From DAOVDI01 sp965373045 (GTDB taxonomy: Bacteria > Acidobacteriota > Aminicenantia > Aminicenantales > Aminicenantaceae), in NCBI GenBank assembly GCA_965373045.1, contig CBDVEQ010000005.1, positions 1-34,146 on the forward strand: 34,146 nucleotides of DNA, given 5' to 3'. Every line of letters starts with the position of its first letter. Within the stretch, counting starts at the first letter, position 1. A program made the position numbers and the translations under genes. This document shows positions 15,691-23,891 of this stretch, one piece after another. Below the pieces are notes generated by a model. It did no database searches, was not told where the DNA came from, and saw only the letters and a program-made list of their open reading frames with translations.

Positions 15691-17955
15691 GTGAACACAA
15701 AGAGAAAACTCCAGTTGAATGAGATCATCAGGAAAGAACAACTGGCTCAAACTACGGTTTTGTTTGAAGTTTATACCCCTATTGTCGCACAGAGCGTAAA
15801 AGCAGGGCAGTTTGTTGTTGTTAGGGCTAACGATTATTCGGAAAGGGTTCCCTTAACAGTTGCTGATTACGACCTGAAAAATCAGACGATCACCCTCATT
15901 GTTCAGGTTGTGGGAGTTTCCACCCGGAAAATGGACGGATTGGATGTAGGAGATGTTTTTATGGATGTTGTGGGCCCCTTGGGTGAGCCCAGTGTGATCG
16001 GAAAGATCGGCACAGTGGTCTGTGTGGGCGGCGGGGTCGGAGTTGCTCCGGTTTATCCCATTGCCAAAGCTTTCAAGAAGGCAGGATGCCGTGTCATTTC
16101 CATCATAGGCGCCCGGTCCAAAGATATGTTGATCCTGGAAAAAGAGATGCGTGCTGTAAGTGATGAACAGTTCATCACGACGGATGACGGGACTGCAGGC
16201 CGCCATGGTTTCGTAACCGATGAACTCCAGCAGTTGATAAACGAGAACCGGGAGATCAATCTTGTTGTGGCCATCGGGCCACCGGTCATGATGAAGGCAG
16301 TAGCTGAGACGACAAGAGGTCCTGGTATTAAGACAATCGTCAGCCTCAATTCACTCATGGTGGACGGTACGGGGATGTGTGGATGCTGCAGGATCACAGT
16401 CGGGGGAAAGACCAAATTTGTGTGTGTGGACGGCCCTGAGTTTGATGCCCACCAGGTCGATTTTCATGAACTTCTCCAGAGATCGGAGATGTATGCCCGG
16501 GAAGAACACAGAGCCATGTGGGATTATGAATGCCGGGTTATCGAGGCGGAGAAAAAGCTGAAGAAGGCCACCACGCGGGAGCCGATGCCAAAGCAGGACC
16601 CAAAGATTCGGATTCAAAATTTCGATGAGGTCGCCCTGGGATATACTAAAGAACAGGCCATGTGTGAAGCGTCTAGGTGTCTTCAATGCAAGCATCAGCC
16701 GTGTGTTGAAGGATGCCCTGTGGACATCGACATTCCGGCCTTTATTGACCTTATACAAAAGGGCAATTTTATGGGCGCCATCCATAAGATTAAGGAAAAA
16801 AACAGCCTTCCTGCTATATGTGGACGTGTGTGTCCTCAAGAGGAACAGTGTGAGATCAAGTGTGTCTGGAATAAAAAAGGCATACCTGTAGCCATCGGCC
16901 GGTTGGAACGGTTTGCAGCGGATTATGAGTTTAAACAAGGGAATGTCCGGGTGCCTGCCCTTCCCAAAGCGACTGGGAAGAAAGTCGCCATAGTGGGTGC
17001 GGGACCGGCAGGATTATCTGCAGCAAGTGAGTTGGCCAGGTTAGGACATAAAGCGATTGTGTTTGAAGCCCTTCATACACCTGGCGGTGTGCTTGTTTAC
17101 GGGATCCCCGAATTTCGTCTTCCCAAGTGGATCGTTCAGCGGGAAGCCGACTACGTCAAAAAGCTTGGTGCTGAAATTAAGGTAAGTTACATCGTGGGAA
17201 GAGCATGCACAGTGGATGGTCTTCTGAAAGAGGGTTATGATGCTGTTTTTATTGGAACCGGTGCAGGGCTTCCGTATTTTATGAAAATACCCGGAGAGAA
17301 TCTGAAAGGAGTCTATTCGGCAAATGAGTTTCTCACAAGAGTGAACCTGATGAAAGCCTATCTTTTTCCGGAATATGAGACTCCAATCCATCTTGGCCGG
17401 AATGTTGCAGTTGTGGGCGGCGGAAATGTCGCGATGGATTCTGCACGAACCGCTCTCCGCCTGGGAGCAGAGAATGTCTATCTGGTCTACCGAAGGGCAA
17501 GGGAGCAAATGCCTGCCAGGGAAGAAGAGATCGAAAACGCCTTTGAGGAAGGAGTCAATCCCCTTCTGTTGAATAATCCGGTGCGGATTCTTGGAGACGA
17601 AAGGGGTTGGGTCAAAGGCATGGAATGCATTAAGATGAAACTGGGTGAGAAGGATGCTTCAGGAAGGCGGCGGCCGGTTCCGGTCGATAGATCGGAATAT
17701 ATTGTGGATGTCGATACGGTGGTTGTTGCCATTGGACAGGGACCCAATCCTTTATTGACAACGACAACACCGGACCTGAAGCTGACACAATGGGGAAACA
17801 TTGTGGCCGACGAAGAAACGGGCAAAACCTCCAAGATGGGAGTTTTTGCAGGCGGTGACATTGTGACCGGTGCGGCCACTGTGATTCTGGCCATGGGAGC
17901 GGGTAAAAAAGCTGCCATGGCTATTGATGCCTATCTTAAAGATGGAAAGTGGTAA
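15691..17955 (+). CDS. nfnAB: Fused NfnA-NfnB: electron-bifurcating NADH-dependent ferredoxin:NADP+ oxidoreductase
   Basis: A 754-residue protein starting at GTG 15691 (AAGGACC-type ribosome site). Residues 1-285 are NfnA: ferredoxin-reductase-like FAD domain, the NAD-binding glycine stretch VVCVGGGVGVAPVYP, and a [2Fe-2S] region (MCGCC and FVCVDGPEFDAHQVDF). Residues 300-754 are NfnB/GltD-like: two [4Fe-4S] sites (Cys330-342 and Cys378-391), FAD motif IVGAGPAGLSAA, NADPH motif VVGGGNVAMDSA and the end-domain GGDIVTGAATV. Nfn reversibly couples NADPH oxidation to NAD+ and ferredoxin reduction; in most described cases the subunits are separate. It sits last in the signalling operon, 18 bases after the hybrid kinase, which suggests joint expression with redox sensors. 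It complements the Hdr/Nuo complex across the divergent promoter. Confidence 0.93.
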   Translation: MNTKRKLQLNEIIRKEQLAQTTVLFEVYTPIVAQSVKAGQFVVVRANDYSERVPLTVADYDLKNQTITLIVQVVGVSTRKMDGLDVGDVFMDVVGPLGEPSVIGKIGTVVCVGGGVGVAPVYPIAKAFKKAGCRVISIIGARSKDMLILEKEMRAVSDEQFITTDDGTAGRHGFVTDELQQLINENREINLVVAIGPPVMMKAVAETTRGPGIKTIVSLNSLMVDGTGMCGCCRITVGGKTKFVCVDGPEFDAHQVDFHELLQRSEMYAREEHRAMWDYECRVIEAEKKLKKATTREPMPKQDPKIRIQNFDEVALGYTKEQAMCEASRCLQCKHQPCVEGCPVDIDIPAFIDLIQKGNFMGAIHKIKEKNSLPAICGRVCPQEEQCEIKCVWNKKGIPVAIGRLERFAADYEFKQGNVRVPALPKATGKKVAIVGAGPAGLSAASELARLGHKAIVFEALHTPGGVLVYGIPEFRLPKWIVQREADYVKKLGAEIKVSYIVGRACTVDGLLKEGYDAVFIGTGAGLPYFMKIPGENLKGVYSANEFLTRVNLMKAYLFPEYETPIHLGRNVAVVGGGNVAMDSARTALRLGAENVYLVYRRAREQMPAREEEIENAFEEGVNPLLLNNPVRILGDERGWVKGMECIKMKLGEKDASGRRRPVPVDRSEYIVDVDTVVVAIGQGPNPLLTTTTPDLKLTQWGNIVADEETGKTSKMGVFAGGDIVTGAATVILAMGAGKKAAMAIDAYLKDGKW

Positions 17956-17994
17956 CCGGGAATAACAGTAGTCTGGATAGCAACCGGGCTTATG

Positions 17995-18023
17995 TTGACT
18001 AATTTTTCTGTCTAAAATATAAT
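17995..18023 (+). promoter_or_regulatory. Promoter of the tmRNA gene
   Basis: TTGACT (17995-18000, 5 of 6), a 17-base spacer and a perfect TATAAT (18018-18023). The predicted start near 18030 is just upstream of the mature tmRNA 5' end at 18040. This is among the best-matched promoters in the window and serves as an internal reference for the -35/-10 spacing used elsewhere. Confidence 0.85.
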
Positions 18024-18039
18024 AATAATTCATTATCTT

Positions 18040-18386
18040 GGGGGCGAACTGGATTCGACGGAGGTAATGAGGCGAAGGCTGCATGCCGAGGTCCCACCCA
18101 CCTCGTTAAACTGGTGGACCTAAATAAGTGCAGAAACACTGCCAATCGCTGCTTAATTAAAGCAGCCGTTTCTCCTGTGCTTTCCTGCGGCACTTGGGAA
18201 GCGCCGACAAGCAGGATAGTGAACCGTATCTGTCTTGAGTATGGCAAGCGAAACAATATCAAGGCTGGTTTCGCGGTATCTTTCCTCTTCAGAGACTGCG
18301 GAATAAGAATAAAGAAGAGGATAAACATGTAGAGGCCTTCAGTTGAATATCTTCGGACGCGGGTTCGATTCCCGCCGCCTCCACCA
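18040..18386 (+). ncRNA. ssrA: Transfer-messenger RNA (tmRNA)
   Basis: The 5' end GGGGGCGAACTGGATTCGAC and the 3' end with T-arm GCGGGTTCGATTCCCGC and CCACCA are diagnostic. The acceptor stem GGGGGCG pairs with CGCCTCC with one G-U pair. The internal tag frame begins at GCA 18130 and stops at TAA 18154. The stop lies at a perfect hairpin, GCTGCTT with AAGCAGC, as is usual for helix 5. The RNA, with SmpB, rescues stalled ribosomes and tags proteins for degradation. CCA is encoded. The amidase start codon follows only 29 bases later, so transcription may continue into it. Confidence 0.96.
18130..18156 (+). other. tmRNA tag-peptide reading frame (predicted tag AETLPIAA)
   Basis: Starting from resume codon GCA, the codons read Ala-Glu-Thr-Leu-Pro-Ile-Ala-Ala and then TAA. 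The frame choice is supported by the Ala-Ala end and by the stop falling at the expected hairpin. The tag is short and ends PIAA rather than the common ALAA. The other frames either lack an Ala-Ala end or start poorly. Confidence 0.7.
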
Positions 18387-18414
18387 TGTTATTCTTATTG
18401 CTAAGAGAGAGCCT

Positions 18415-19572
18415 GTGAAAAAGAAATCTTTAGGTTTTTCCTGTGTGATGTTTCTCGTCCTGATGTTTGGTGTCCTGGCCGTCACACAGGAACGTCCGTT
18501 CCTTCGCGTTTCAGTTGCCGATTCCGCTTATCTTTGTCGAGTTCTGATTGAATCATCTTCTCCTTTTAAGGCCGGTTTTGAAAAAGATGGAGCTTTGTTG
18601 ATTATCAAAATAGGGACCGATAGATCCGTACTCCTTCAAAAAGGCCCGTCGTTGAACCGTTTCATAAAATCATTAAGCTGGGCGCAGGGAGAAGGATTTT
18701 GTACGTTGACTATTAAGACCGCAGACGAACGATTCAGTTACGATTCGTTCTCTGTTAAAAATGCTCCTCAGCTTTTCGTCAATCTCAGGCCTGAAGAGCA
18801 AGTCCGGCATGCCCTTCAAAAGCAGGCGGCAGCGGATGATTCTCTTTCTGGATCCAGAAACTCCGAAAGGGTTCCTCTCGCACAGAGAAAGAGAACAGTC
18901 GTTATTGATCCCGGACACGGCGGTCTGGAAACAGGGGCAAAAGGCAAGTTTGGTGCCTTGGAGAAAAACATAACTCTGAGTATCAGCAAAAAATTGAAGA
19001 CTATCATAGAAAGAAATTTGGCATTTAATGTCGAACTCACAAGGGACGAGGATGTCGAAGTCTCCCTTGAACAGCGGACTGCTTTGGCCAATTATCACGA
19101 TGCCTTTCTTTTCATCAGTATTCATGCCAATAGTTCCTTTCGAAAAAAATCCAGAGGGCCGGAGACATATTTTCTGAGCCTGAATGCCACTGATAGGGAT
19201 GCCAGGCGTTTGGCCTATCTGGAGAACAACGAATCAGATATAGCAGACAAGATCTTTGGTCAGGATGAAGACGATATTAAAATGATTCTTTGGGATATGG
19301 CCCAGTCGGCCTATCTGGAACAGAGCAGTATGCTGGCGGATAAGATCCAGGATGAATTGAATTCGTTGCTCAGGACAAAAAACAGAGGAATCAAACAGGC
19401 TCCATTTTTTGTTCTGGCTGGAGTGGCCTGCCCTGCTGTTCTTGTTGAAACGGCTTTTATCTCCAATGCGGATGAGGAAAAAAAATTAGTATCTGATGCT
19501 TTTCAGAGACAACTTGCCCAAGCTATCTTTCGCGGCTTGGTCCGTTTCATCCGAGAATACTCAAATGAGTAA
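18415..19572 (+). CDS. N-acetylmuramoyl-L-alanine amidase (Amidase_3 family)
   Basis: A 385-residue exported protein. I start at GTG 18415 because the longer frame (from 18343) would run through the tmRNA 3' end, and the shorter start yields a proper signal peptide: KKK, then a hydrophobic run GFSCVMFLVLMFGVLAV. Residues about 30-130 form an AMIN-like beta domain (weak match). The catalytic domain begins near residue 160 with VVIDPGHGG (zinc His), followed by Glu in ALEKNITLS, SIHANS (zinc His) and VETAFISN (catalytic Glu). The enzyme cleaves peptide side chains from peptidoglycan in the periplasm, often during cell separation. The stop overlaps the start of the GerMN gene by 8 bases. Confidence 0.9.
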   Translation: MKKKSLGFSCVMFLVLMFGVLAVTQERPFLRVSVADSAYLCRVLIESSSPFKAGFEKDGALLIIKIGTDRSVLLQKGPSLNRFIKSLSWAQGEGFCTLTIKTADERFSYDSFSVKNAPQLFVNLRPEEQVRHALQKQAAADDSLSGSRNSERVPLAQRKRTVVIDPGHGGLETGAKGKFGALEKNITLSISKKLKTIIERNLAFNVELTRDEDVEVSLEQRTALANYHDAFLFISIHANSSFRKKSRGPETYFLSLNATDRDARRLAYLENNESDIADKIFGQDEDDIKMILWDMAQSAYLEQSSMLADKIQDELNSLLRTKNRGIKQAPFFVLAGVACPAVLVETAFISNADEEKKLVSDAFQRQLAQAIFRGLVRFIREYSNE

Positions 19573-20158
19573 AGAGATGCCAAATCGAAAAAGCCTGATT
19601 ATTGCGGCTTCACTGCTGGTTCTATTGATTATTCTTGTTGTTGTTTTTTTCAACCTTGGAACCGGAAAATCTGTAGAACTTGCCACATCTTCTTTGTTGA
19701 GTAACCCGGATGTCGATTCATCCCATCCCCATGCAGTCAAGACCATAACACTCTTTTTCCTTTCTGAAAAAGATGGCTTGCTCCATTCTGAGGAAAGGGA
19801 TATCTTGGAGAGCCCCTCAAGCAGTCTTATGGGACGACAGTTAGTTGAGGAATTGCTCATCGGATCCAAGAACGGGCTGATCTGTCCCTTTCCGTCTGAG
19901 ACAAAGTTGAGGGAATTTTATTTGACCGAGGAAGGTCATGCCTATGTGGATTTTTCCCGGGAAATAAGGGAAGAGCATCCCTTTGGGTCCGAGGCGGATA
20001 TTGCTACCGTATATTCCTGTGTCAATTCATTGACTCATAATTTTTCAGATATCAAACTGGTTTCTATCCTGATCGATGGACGGGAAAGCCAGACTCTTGG
20101 GGGTCATATTGATCTGACCCGGCCCTTTGTTTTCAGAAAAGATCTGATCGCCAAATAG
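19565..20158 (+). CDS. GerMN-domain membrane-anchored protein
   Basis: A 197-residue protein starting at ATG 19565, overlapping the amidase stop. One N-terminal membrane anchor (about residues 9-30: SLIIAASLLVLLIILVVVFF) is followed by an extracytoplasmic domain. The domain shows the GerMN pattern: TITLFFLSEKDGLL, then VEELLIGSKNGL, EGHAYVDFSREI, a helix with VYSCVNSLT, and ILIDGRESQTLGGHIDL. GerMN domains occur in spore germination protein GerM and in many non-sporulating bacteria, often next to cell-wall amidases, as here. The exact function is unknown; a role in envelope or peptidoglycan handling is likely. Alternative start at ATG 19576. Confidence 0.85.
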   Translation: MSKEMPNRKSLIIAASLLVLLIILVVVFFNLGTGKSVELATSSLLSNPDVDSSHPHAVKTITLFFLSEKDGLLHSEERDILESPSSSLMGRQLVEELLIGSKNGLICPFPSETKLREFYLTEEGHAYVDFSREIREEHPFGSEADIATVYSCVNSLTHNFSDIKLVSILIDGRESQTLGGHIDLTRPFVFRKDLIAK

Positions 20159-20176
20159 CATCGGCTGAATATTCTC

Positions 20177-21490
20177 ATGAAGAAGTATAAAAAGATCGTC
20201 ATTGTCGGATTTCCCAATGTGGGAAAATCCACTCTGTTCAACAGGCTCCTGAAAACAAAAAAATCTCTTGTCCACGACCTTCCCGGTATGACACGGGATC
20301 GGATTTCCTCAGTGTGCGATTTGGATGGAAAAAAATGCCTTCTTTTCGATACTGGGGGGATGTTTGACTCTGGGGAGGATCCTTTTTCAACAATGGTCAT
20401 GGAGAAAGCCTGGGAAGCCTCCAACGAAGCGGATATTCTTCTTTTCCTCCTGGATGGCAAGCGGGATCTCCTTCCGGCTGAGGAAGATCTTTACCTTTCT
20501 CTCAAGAAACTGGATAGGCCTATATTTTTGATCGTCAACAAGATCGATTCCGAGTATGAGCAGGACAGGGCTACAGATTATTTTAGGCTGGGAGAGGAAA
20601 ATGTTTTTTTTATTTCTGCTGAGCATAAAAAAAATATTGACAAATTGAAGAATGCGATTACTGAAATGCTTCCCGATCATTCTGAAAGTATATCCGAAGA
20701 CAATGCTTTAAAAATTGCCCTTGTGGGTAGGATCAATGTTGGAAAATCCTCTCTGGTGAATCGTCTCTGCGGTGAGGATAAACTGATCGTAAGTGAGATC
20801 CCTGGAACGACCAGGGACAGTACGGACACCATTGTTCAAAGAAATAAGGAGTTATATTGCCTGGTGGATACAGCGGGTATACGCAAGTTGGGCAGAACCC
20901 GAGACAAGAGGGAGAAAGCCGGGATCATTAAGGCGAAAAAGGATATTATGCAGGCTGATGTTGTATGCCTGATCCTGGATGCGCAGGAATTTCCTACACG
21001 ACAAGATACGGCGATCGCCCATATTGCGGAGGATTCCGGTAAGCCTCTTATGATCTTTCTGAACAAATGGGATCTTATCAATAAGGGTACAAAAACTACG
21101 AACGAATTTACTCAGAAAGTCTATGCCAAGATGGATTTTGTTTCCTATGCCCCGGTAATGTTTGTCTCGGCTCTATCCGGTCAAAGGATCATCAGGATCC
21201 TGGAAACAGCGGATAAGGTCTATAAAAGCGGGCAAAAAAAGATAACCACATCAAAACTTAATGAATTCTTAAAGAGAATTCAAAAAACCCATCCTCCTGT
21301 CTCACGAAAAAAAGGCAGGATCAAGATCAAATACATGACTCAGACAGGAGTGCTTCCCCCGACATTTACTCTTTTCACTCATTCTCTAGTATCTTTGGCA
21401 CCGGCGTATGAAAAATATTTTAAAAGCAATTTGCGGGAGACCTTTGATTATCAAGGAACGCCTATCAGAATCAGGCTCCGAACAAACTGA
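20177..21490 (+). CDS. der: Ribosome-assembly GTPase Der (EngA)
   Basis: A 437-residue protein of normal family length. It has two tandem GTPase domains and a C-terminal KH-like domain. First domain: G1 GFPNVGKST, G2 PGMTRDR, G3 DTGG, G4 NKID. Second: G1 GRINVGKSS, G2 PGTTRDS, G3 DTAG, G4 NKWD. The C-terminal domain (about 350-437) has the usual KYMTQTGVLPPTF-like stretch. Der is needed for maturation of the large ribosomal subunit. It starts 19 bases after the GerMN gene with no clear Shine-Dalgarno, so it is probably in the same operon. Confidence 0.97.
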   Translation: MKKYKKIVIVGFPNVGKSTLFNRLLKTKKSLVHDLPGMTRDRISSVCDLDGKKCLLFDTGGMFDSGEDPFSTMVMEKAWEASNEADILLFLLDGKRDLLPAEEDLYLSLKKLDRPIFLIVNKIDSEYEQDRATDYFRLGEENVFFISAEHKKNIDKLKNAITEMLPDHSESISEDNALKIALVGRINVGKSSLVNRLCGEDKLIVSEIPGTTRDSTDTIVQRNKELYCLVDTAGIRKLGRTRDKREKAGIIKAKKDIMQADVVCLILDAQEFPTRQDTAIAHIAEDSGKPLMIFLNKWDLINKGTKTTNEFTQKVYAKMDFVSYAPVMFVSALSGQRIIRILETADKVYKSGQKKITTSKLNEFLKRIQKTHPPVSRKKGRIKIKYMTQTGVLPPTFTLFTHSLVSLAPAYEKYFKSNLRETFDYQGTPIRIRLRTN

Positions 21491-21567
21491 CCTGGATATT
21501 CATGAAAATTGTCGATACGTTTAAGCATCAATATAATAATTTAAAGATCTATCTTTATGTATCGACA

Positions 21568-21742
21568 CTTTTCACCCTTCGGGCAAGCCGATCTGCTTTG
21601 TTGCGGCGCATTCGCAGTTGGAAAGAATCGTTCATCTCGTTTATCTGGATTCCCGTTTCCACGGGAATGACGTAAATTAAATAACTTTGGGCTAAGCTGC
21701 TTTTAGCTTTGGGCTTTCTTTGATTTCAATAGACTGTTTTTC
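21568..21742 (-). repeat. Left arm of a long inverted repeat flanking the TPR lipoprotein gene
   Basis: About 158 bases (21568-21725) match, in reverse complement and nearly base for base, the segment 22912-23067; partial similarity continues to 21742. The arm contains a perfect small hairpin, ATTCCCGT-TTCC-ACGGGAAT, of the widespread dRS3/REP-like ATTCCC...GGGAAT type. Together with 21491-21567, in which I see nothing else, it fills the der to lipoprotein gap. No transposase or target duplication was recognised. Confidence 0.9.
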
Positions 21743-21771
21743 TTGACTTTAAGGCATTATTCCTTTATAAA
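21743..21771 (+). promoter_or_regulatory. Promoter of the TPR lipoprotein gene
   Basis: TTGACT (21743-21748, 5 of 6), a 17-base spacer and TATAAA (21766-21771, 5 of 6). The start near 21778 leaves a leader of about 47 bases. It lies immediately inside the left repeat arm, so the gene carries its own promoter within the repeat-bounded segment. Confidence 0.75.
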
Positions 21772-21824
21772 TTTATTTTAGGGTTTTTACTATTCAATAG
21801 ATCGCGATGACAAAGGAGGTCAAG

Positions 21825-22847
21825 ATGTTTCGAAAAAGAATCAACACCGGGTTGCTGATTCTACTGATAACAGCTGTCATTTTTATGAGTTCAGGCTGTC
21901 AAAAATTGAGCGTCAATAAACTGAAAGCCAACTATTATTTTACTAAAGCCAATCACCAGTTCACTGACCAAAAGTACAGAATGGCCATTGAAGAATATGA
22001 AAAAGCTTTGGAATACAACCCTAACCTGATTGAAGCGTATCGTTTTCTGGGAGAAAGCTATAAAAGCATTTTTCGATCTGGGGACAAAACGGAAGCAAAT
22101 AAGCTCCGGGCAGAGAAAGCGCTGGAAGCGCTGAAAAAAGCTCATGAGATTGATCCGACAAATAAAGATGTGATCTATTCACTTGGTGATATGTATGATA
22201 AGATGCGGGATTTTGAGGAAGCGGAAAAACTGTATCTGATGATCATCGAGATGGAACCAACAAACATGAGTAACTATTATGTTGCCGCAGAATTCTACAA
22301 GCGTTATGCTGGCGGTTCGGGCGAGGAAAAAGAAGGCGAAGAGAAGGTCGGGAAAACTCCGGCTCAAAAAGCGGTGGAGATGTATCTAAGAAGGATCGAG
22401 ACCGATCCTGAAAATGAACAGGGGTATGCTTACATTGCGCAGTATTATGAGACGTTGTCCCCTGTTCCTGAATTCGATCTGGGATATGAATATCATATGC
22501 GGCGGGTCGAGCTTGATCCAGAAAATGCAAAAGCCTGGCTTTCGGTCGGTGTCAACAGGTGGTCAAAAACCTTCCGTCTTCAGAATGAGTTGAGCAGAAA
22601 TGTGCGCTTGGCGTTGGCCAAGCAGAGTGAAGAAGCCCTTAAAAAGGCCAATGATTTGGATCCGTCCTATCCTGAGCCCTACTCCTGGCTCAGTGTTCTT
22701 TATAAGAGTGTTCTGGCCAAGATCGATCCAGACAGGGCCCAACGGTATGAGGATATGGCAGACCGGTATATACAGAGATATCAGGAAGCCCAAAAACGCA
22801 AAGTTCAAAGAGAGAAACTGGCAGAAGAACTAAGCGGAGAGCATTAA
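21825..22847 (+). CDS. TPR-repeat lipoprotein
   Basis: A 340-residue protein. I start at ATG 21825 with AAAGGAGG 5 bases upstream; an ATG at 21807 precedes that ribosome site. The signal peptide has a Lys/Arg start, a hydrophobic stretch LLILLITAVIFM and lipobox SSGC, with lipidated Cys at about residue 25. The mature part is made of TPR helices, with phrases such as YRMAIEEYEKALEYNPNLIEAYRFLG and later KALEALKKAHEIDPTNKDVIYSLGDMYDKM. The middle has a charged Gly/Glu/Lys insert (about 165-180). It is probably anchored in the outer membrane as an assembly or scaffolding protein; the partner is unknown. It is the only gene between the inverted repeats. Confidence 0.9.
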   Translation: MFRKRINTGLLILLITAVIFMSSGCQKLSVNKLKANYYFTKANHQFTDQKYRMAIEEYEKALEYNPNLIEAYRFLGESYKSIFRSGDKTEANKLRAEKALEALKKAHEIDPTNKDVIYSLGDMYDKMRDFEEAEKLYLMIIEMEPTNMSNYYVAAEFYKRYAGGSGEEKEGEEKVGKTPAQKAVEMYLRRIETDPENEQGYAYIAQYYETLSPVPEFDLGYEYHMRRVELDPENAKAWLSVGVNRWSKTFRLQNELSRNVRLALAKQSEEALKKANDLDPSYPEPYSWLSVLYKSVLAKIDPDRAQRYEDMADRYIQRYQEAQKRKVQREKLAEELSGEH

Positions 22848-22869
22848 AACGGATAGGCCAAAGAGAAAC

Positions 22870-23067
22870 AGTCTATAGAAGTTCTTAGAGGTCTATTGAA
22901 GTCTATCGAAGTCAAAGAAAGCCCAAAGCTAAAAGCAGCTTAGCCCAAAGTCATTTAATTTACGTCATTCCCGTGGAAACGGGAATCCAGATAAACGAGA
23001 TGAACGATTCTTTCCAACTGCGAATGCGCCGCAACAAAGCAGATCGGCCTCCCCGGAGGGTGAAAAG
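22870..23067 (+). repeat. Right arm of the inverted repeat, with a short tandem GTCTATNGAA expansion
   Basis: 22912-23067 is the near-perfect reverse complement of the left arm, including the hairpin ATTCCCGT-GGAA-ACGGGAAT. At 22871-22910 the decamer GTCTATNGAA occurs three times (A, T and C variants), against one copy at the outer end of the left arm. It lies in the 607-base gap between the lipoprotein gene and rplM. Small open frames inside it are repeat-derived and not genes. Confidence 0.9.
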
Positions 23068-23125
23068 ATAGAAAGAGAGGATACAAGGATTCGAGTGTGT
23101 TAATTGTGTCTTGTTGAAATAAGTG

Positions 23126-23250
23126 CCTGGACTATTTACGAGTCGAGGTTGATGCATCTGCAAGAGGCAGTTCGTGAAGCCGTATTTATATACTGCGAAC
23201 GGAGGGCATCGCAGCAGATGGGATAAGATCGGCTTGCCCGGAGGGGAAAA
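23126..23250 (+). repeat. Diverged copy of a second mosaic repeat module
   Basis: This stretch contains GAAGCCGTATTTATATACTG and GATCGGCTTGCCCGGAGGG in the same order as related sequence at the window end (34062-34146) and shares the second phrase with the inverted-repeat arms. It appears to be a degenerate member of the same dispersed family. The rest of the gap to rplM (23251-23382) shows nothing recognisable. Confidence 0.7.
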
Positions 23251-23382
23251 AAGGGCCGATTATTAATGGGAAGCAGTCATAGAACAATAGCCCATTCTTG
23301 ATTCTGAGTACAACCAGAGTGAGAAGTAAAAAAAAAGAAACATGGGTATCGGCCATTTTTTATGAATAATCCAGGTTAGATA

Positions 23383-23411
23383 TTGACTTATCTCTCTAGA
23401 TTTAGTACTTT
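23383..23411 (+). promoter_or_regulatory. Weak candidate promoter for the rplM-rpsI operon
   Basis: TTGACT (23383-23388, 5 of 6), a 17-base spacer and TACTTT (23406-23411, 3 of 6). The leader would be about 37 bases before ATG 23455. The -10 is poor, so this is tentative. Confidence 0.4.
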
Positions 23412-23454
23412 ATTGCATCGTATATTTCTATCGTGAAACTGAGGTTTTAAGGTA

Positions 23455-23883
23455 ATGAAAACGTTTGTTCCAAAAAAAAATGAGATTAAAAAGAAATGGT
23501 GGTTGATTGATGCGCAAGGAAAGATCCTTGGACGGTTAGCCACTGAAACATCTATTTTACTTAGGGGAAAGAACAAGGTGGAATATACGCCATTTCTTGA
23601 CAGCGGGGATTTTGTAATTATCATTAATGCAGAAAAAATCAAAGTTACTGGCGATAAACTGGAGCAAAAAAAATATTATTCCCACTCAGGTTATCCTGGA
23701 GGGATAAAAGAAATAACGCTTAAAGACCTCCTGGATAAAAAACCGGAAGATGTTATTCGCAAAGCTGTCTGGGGAATGATCCCGAAGAATAAACTGGGAC
23801 GGGCTGTGTATAAAAAACTTAAAGTCTACAGTGGCCCAGATCATCCCCATAAAGCCCAATCCCCGCAAGAATACGAATTTTAG
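23455..23883 (+). CDS. rplM: 50S ribosomal protein L13
   Basis: A 142-residue protein of normal length. Typical L13 features are WWLIDAQGKILGRLATETSILLRGKNKVEYTPFLDSGD split over the N-terminal half, the KYYSHSGYPGG segment, and AVWGMIPKNKLGR followed by LKVYSGPDHPHKAQ at the C-terminus. L13 binds 23S rRNA early in large-subunit assembly. It heads a run of translation genes and is followed after 8 bases by rpsI, the usual partner. Confidence 0.98.
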   Translation: MKTFVPKKNEIKKKWWLIDAQGKILGRLATETSILLRGKNKVEYTPFLDSGDFVIIINAEKIKVTGDKLEQKKYYSHSGYPGGIKEITLKDLLDKKPEDVIRKAVWGMIPKNKLGRAVYKKLKVYSGPDHPHKAQSPQEYEF

Positions 23884-23891
23884 GAGGAATT

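Noticed and set aside
18343..18414. Upstream extension of the amidase into the tmRNA
   Set aside because: It would translate the tmRNA 3' domain. The GTG at 18415 gives a normal signal peptide.
21630..21665. Inverted-repeat hairpins as intrinsic terminators
   Set aside because: The ATTCCCGT...ACGGGAAT stems are not followed by a T run in either direction.
22960..23163. Small minus-strand frame of 67 codons
   Set aside because: It is made of inverted-repeat sequence (ends IPVSTGMT), a typical false gene over REP-like repeats.
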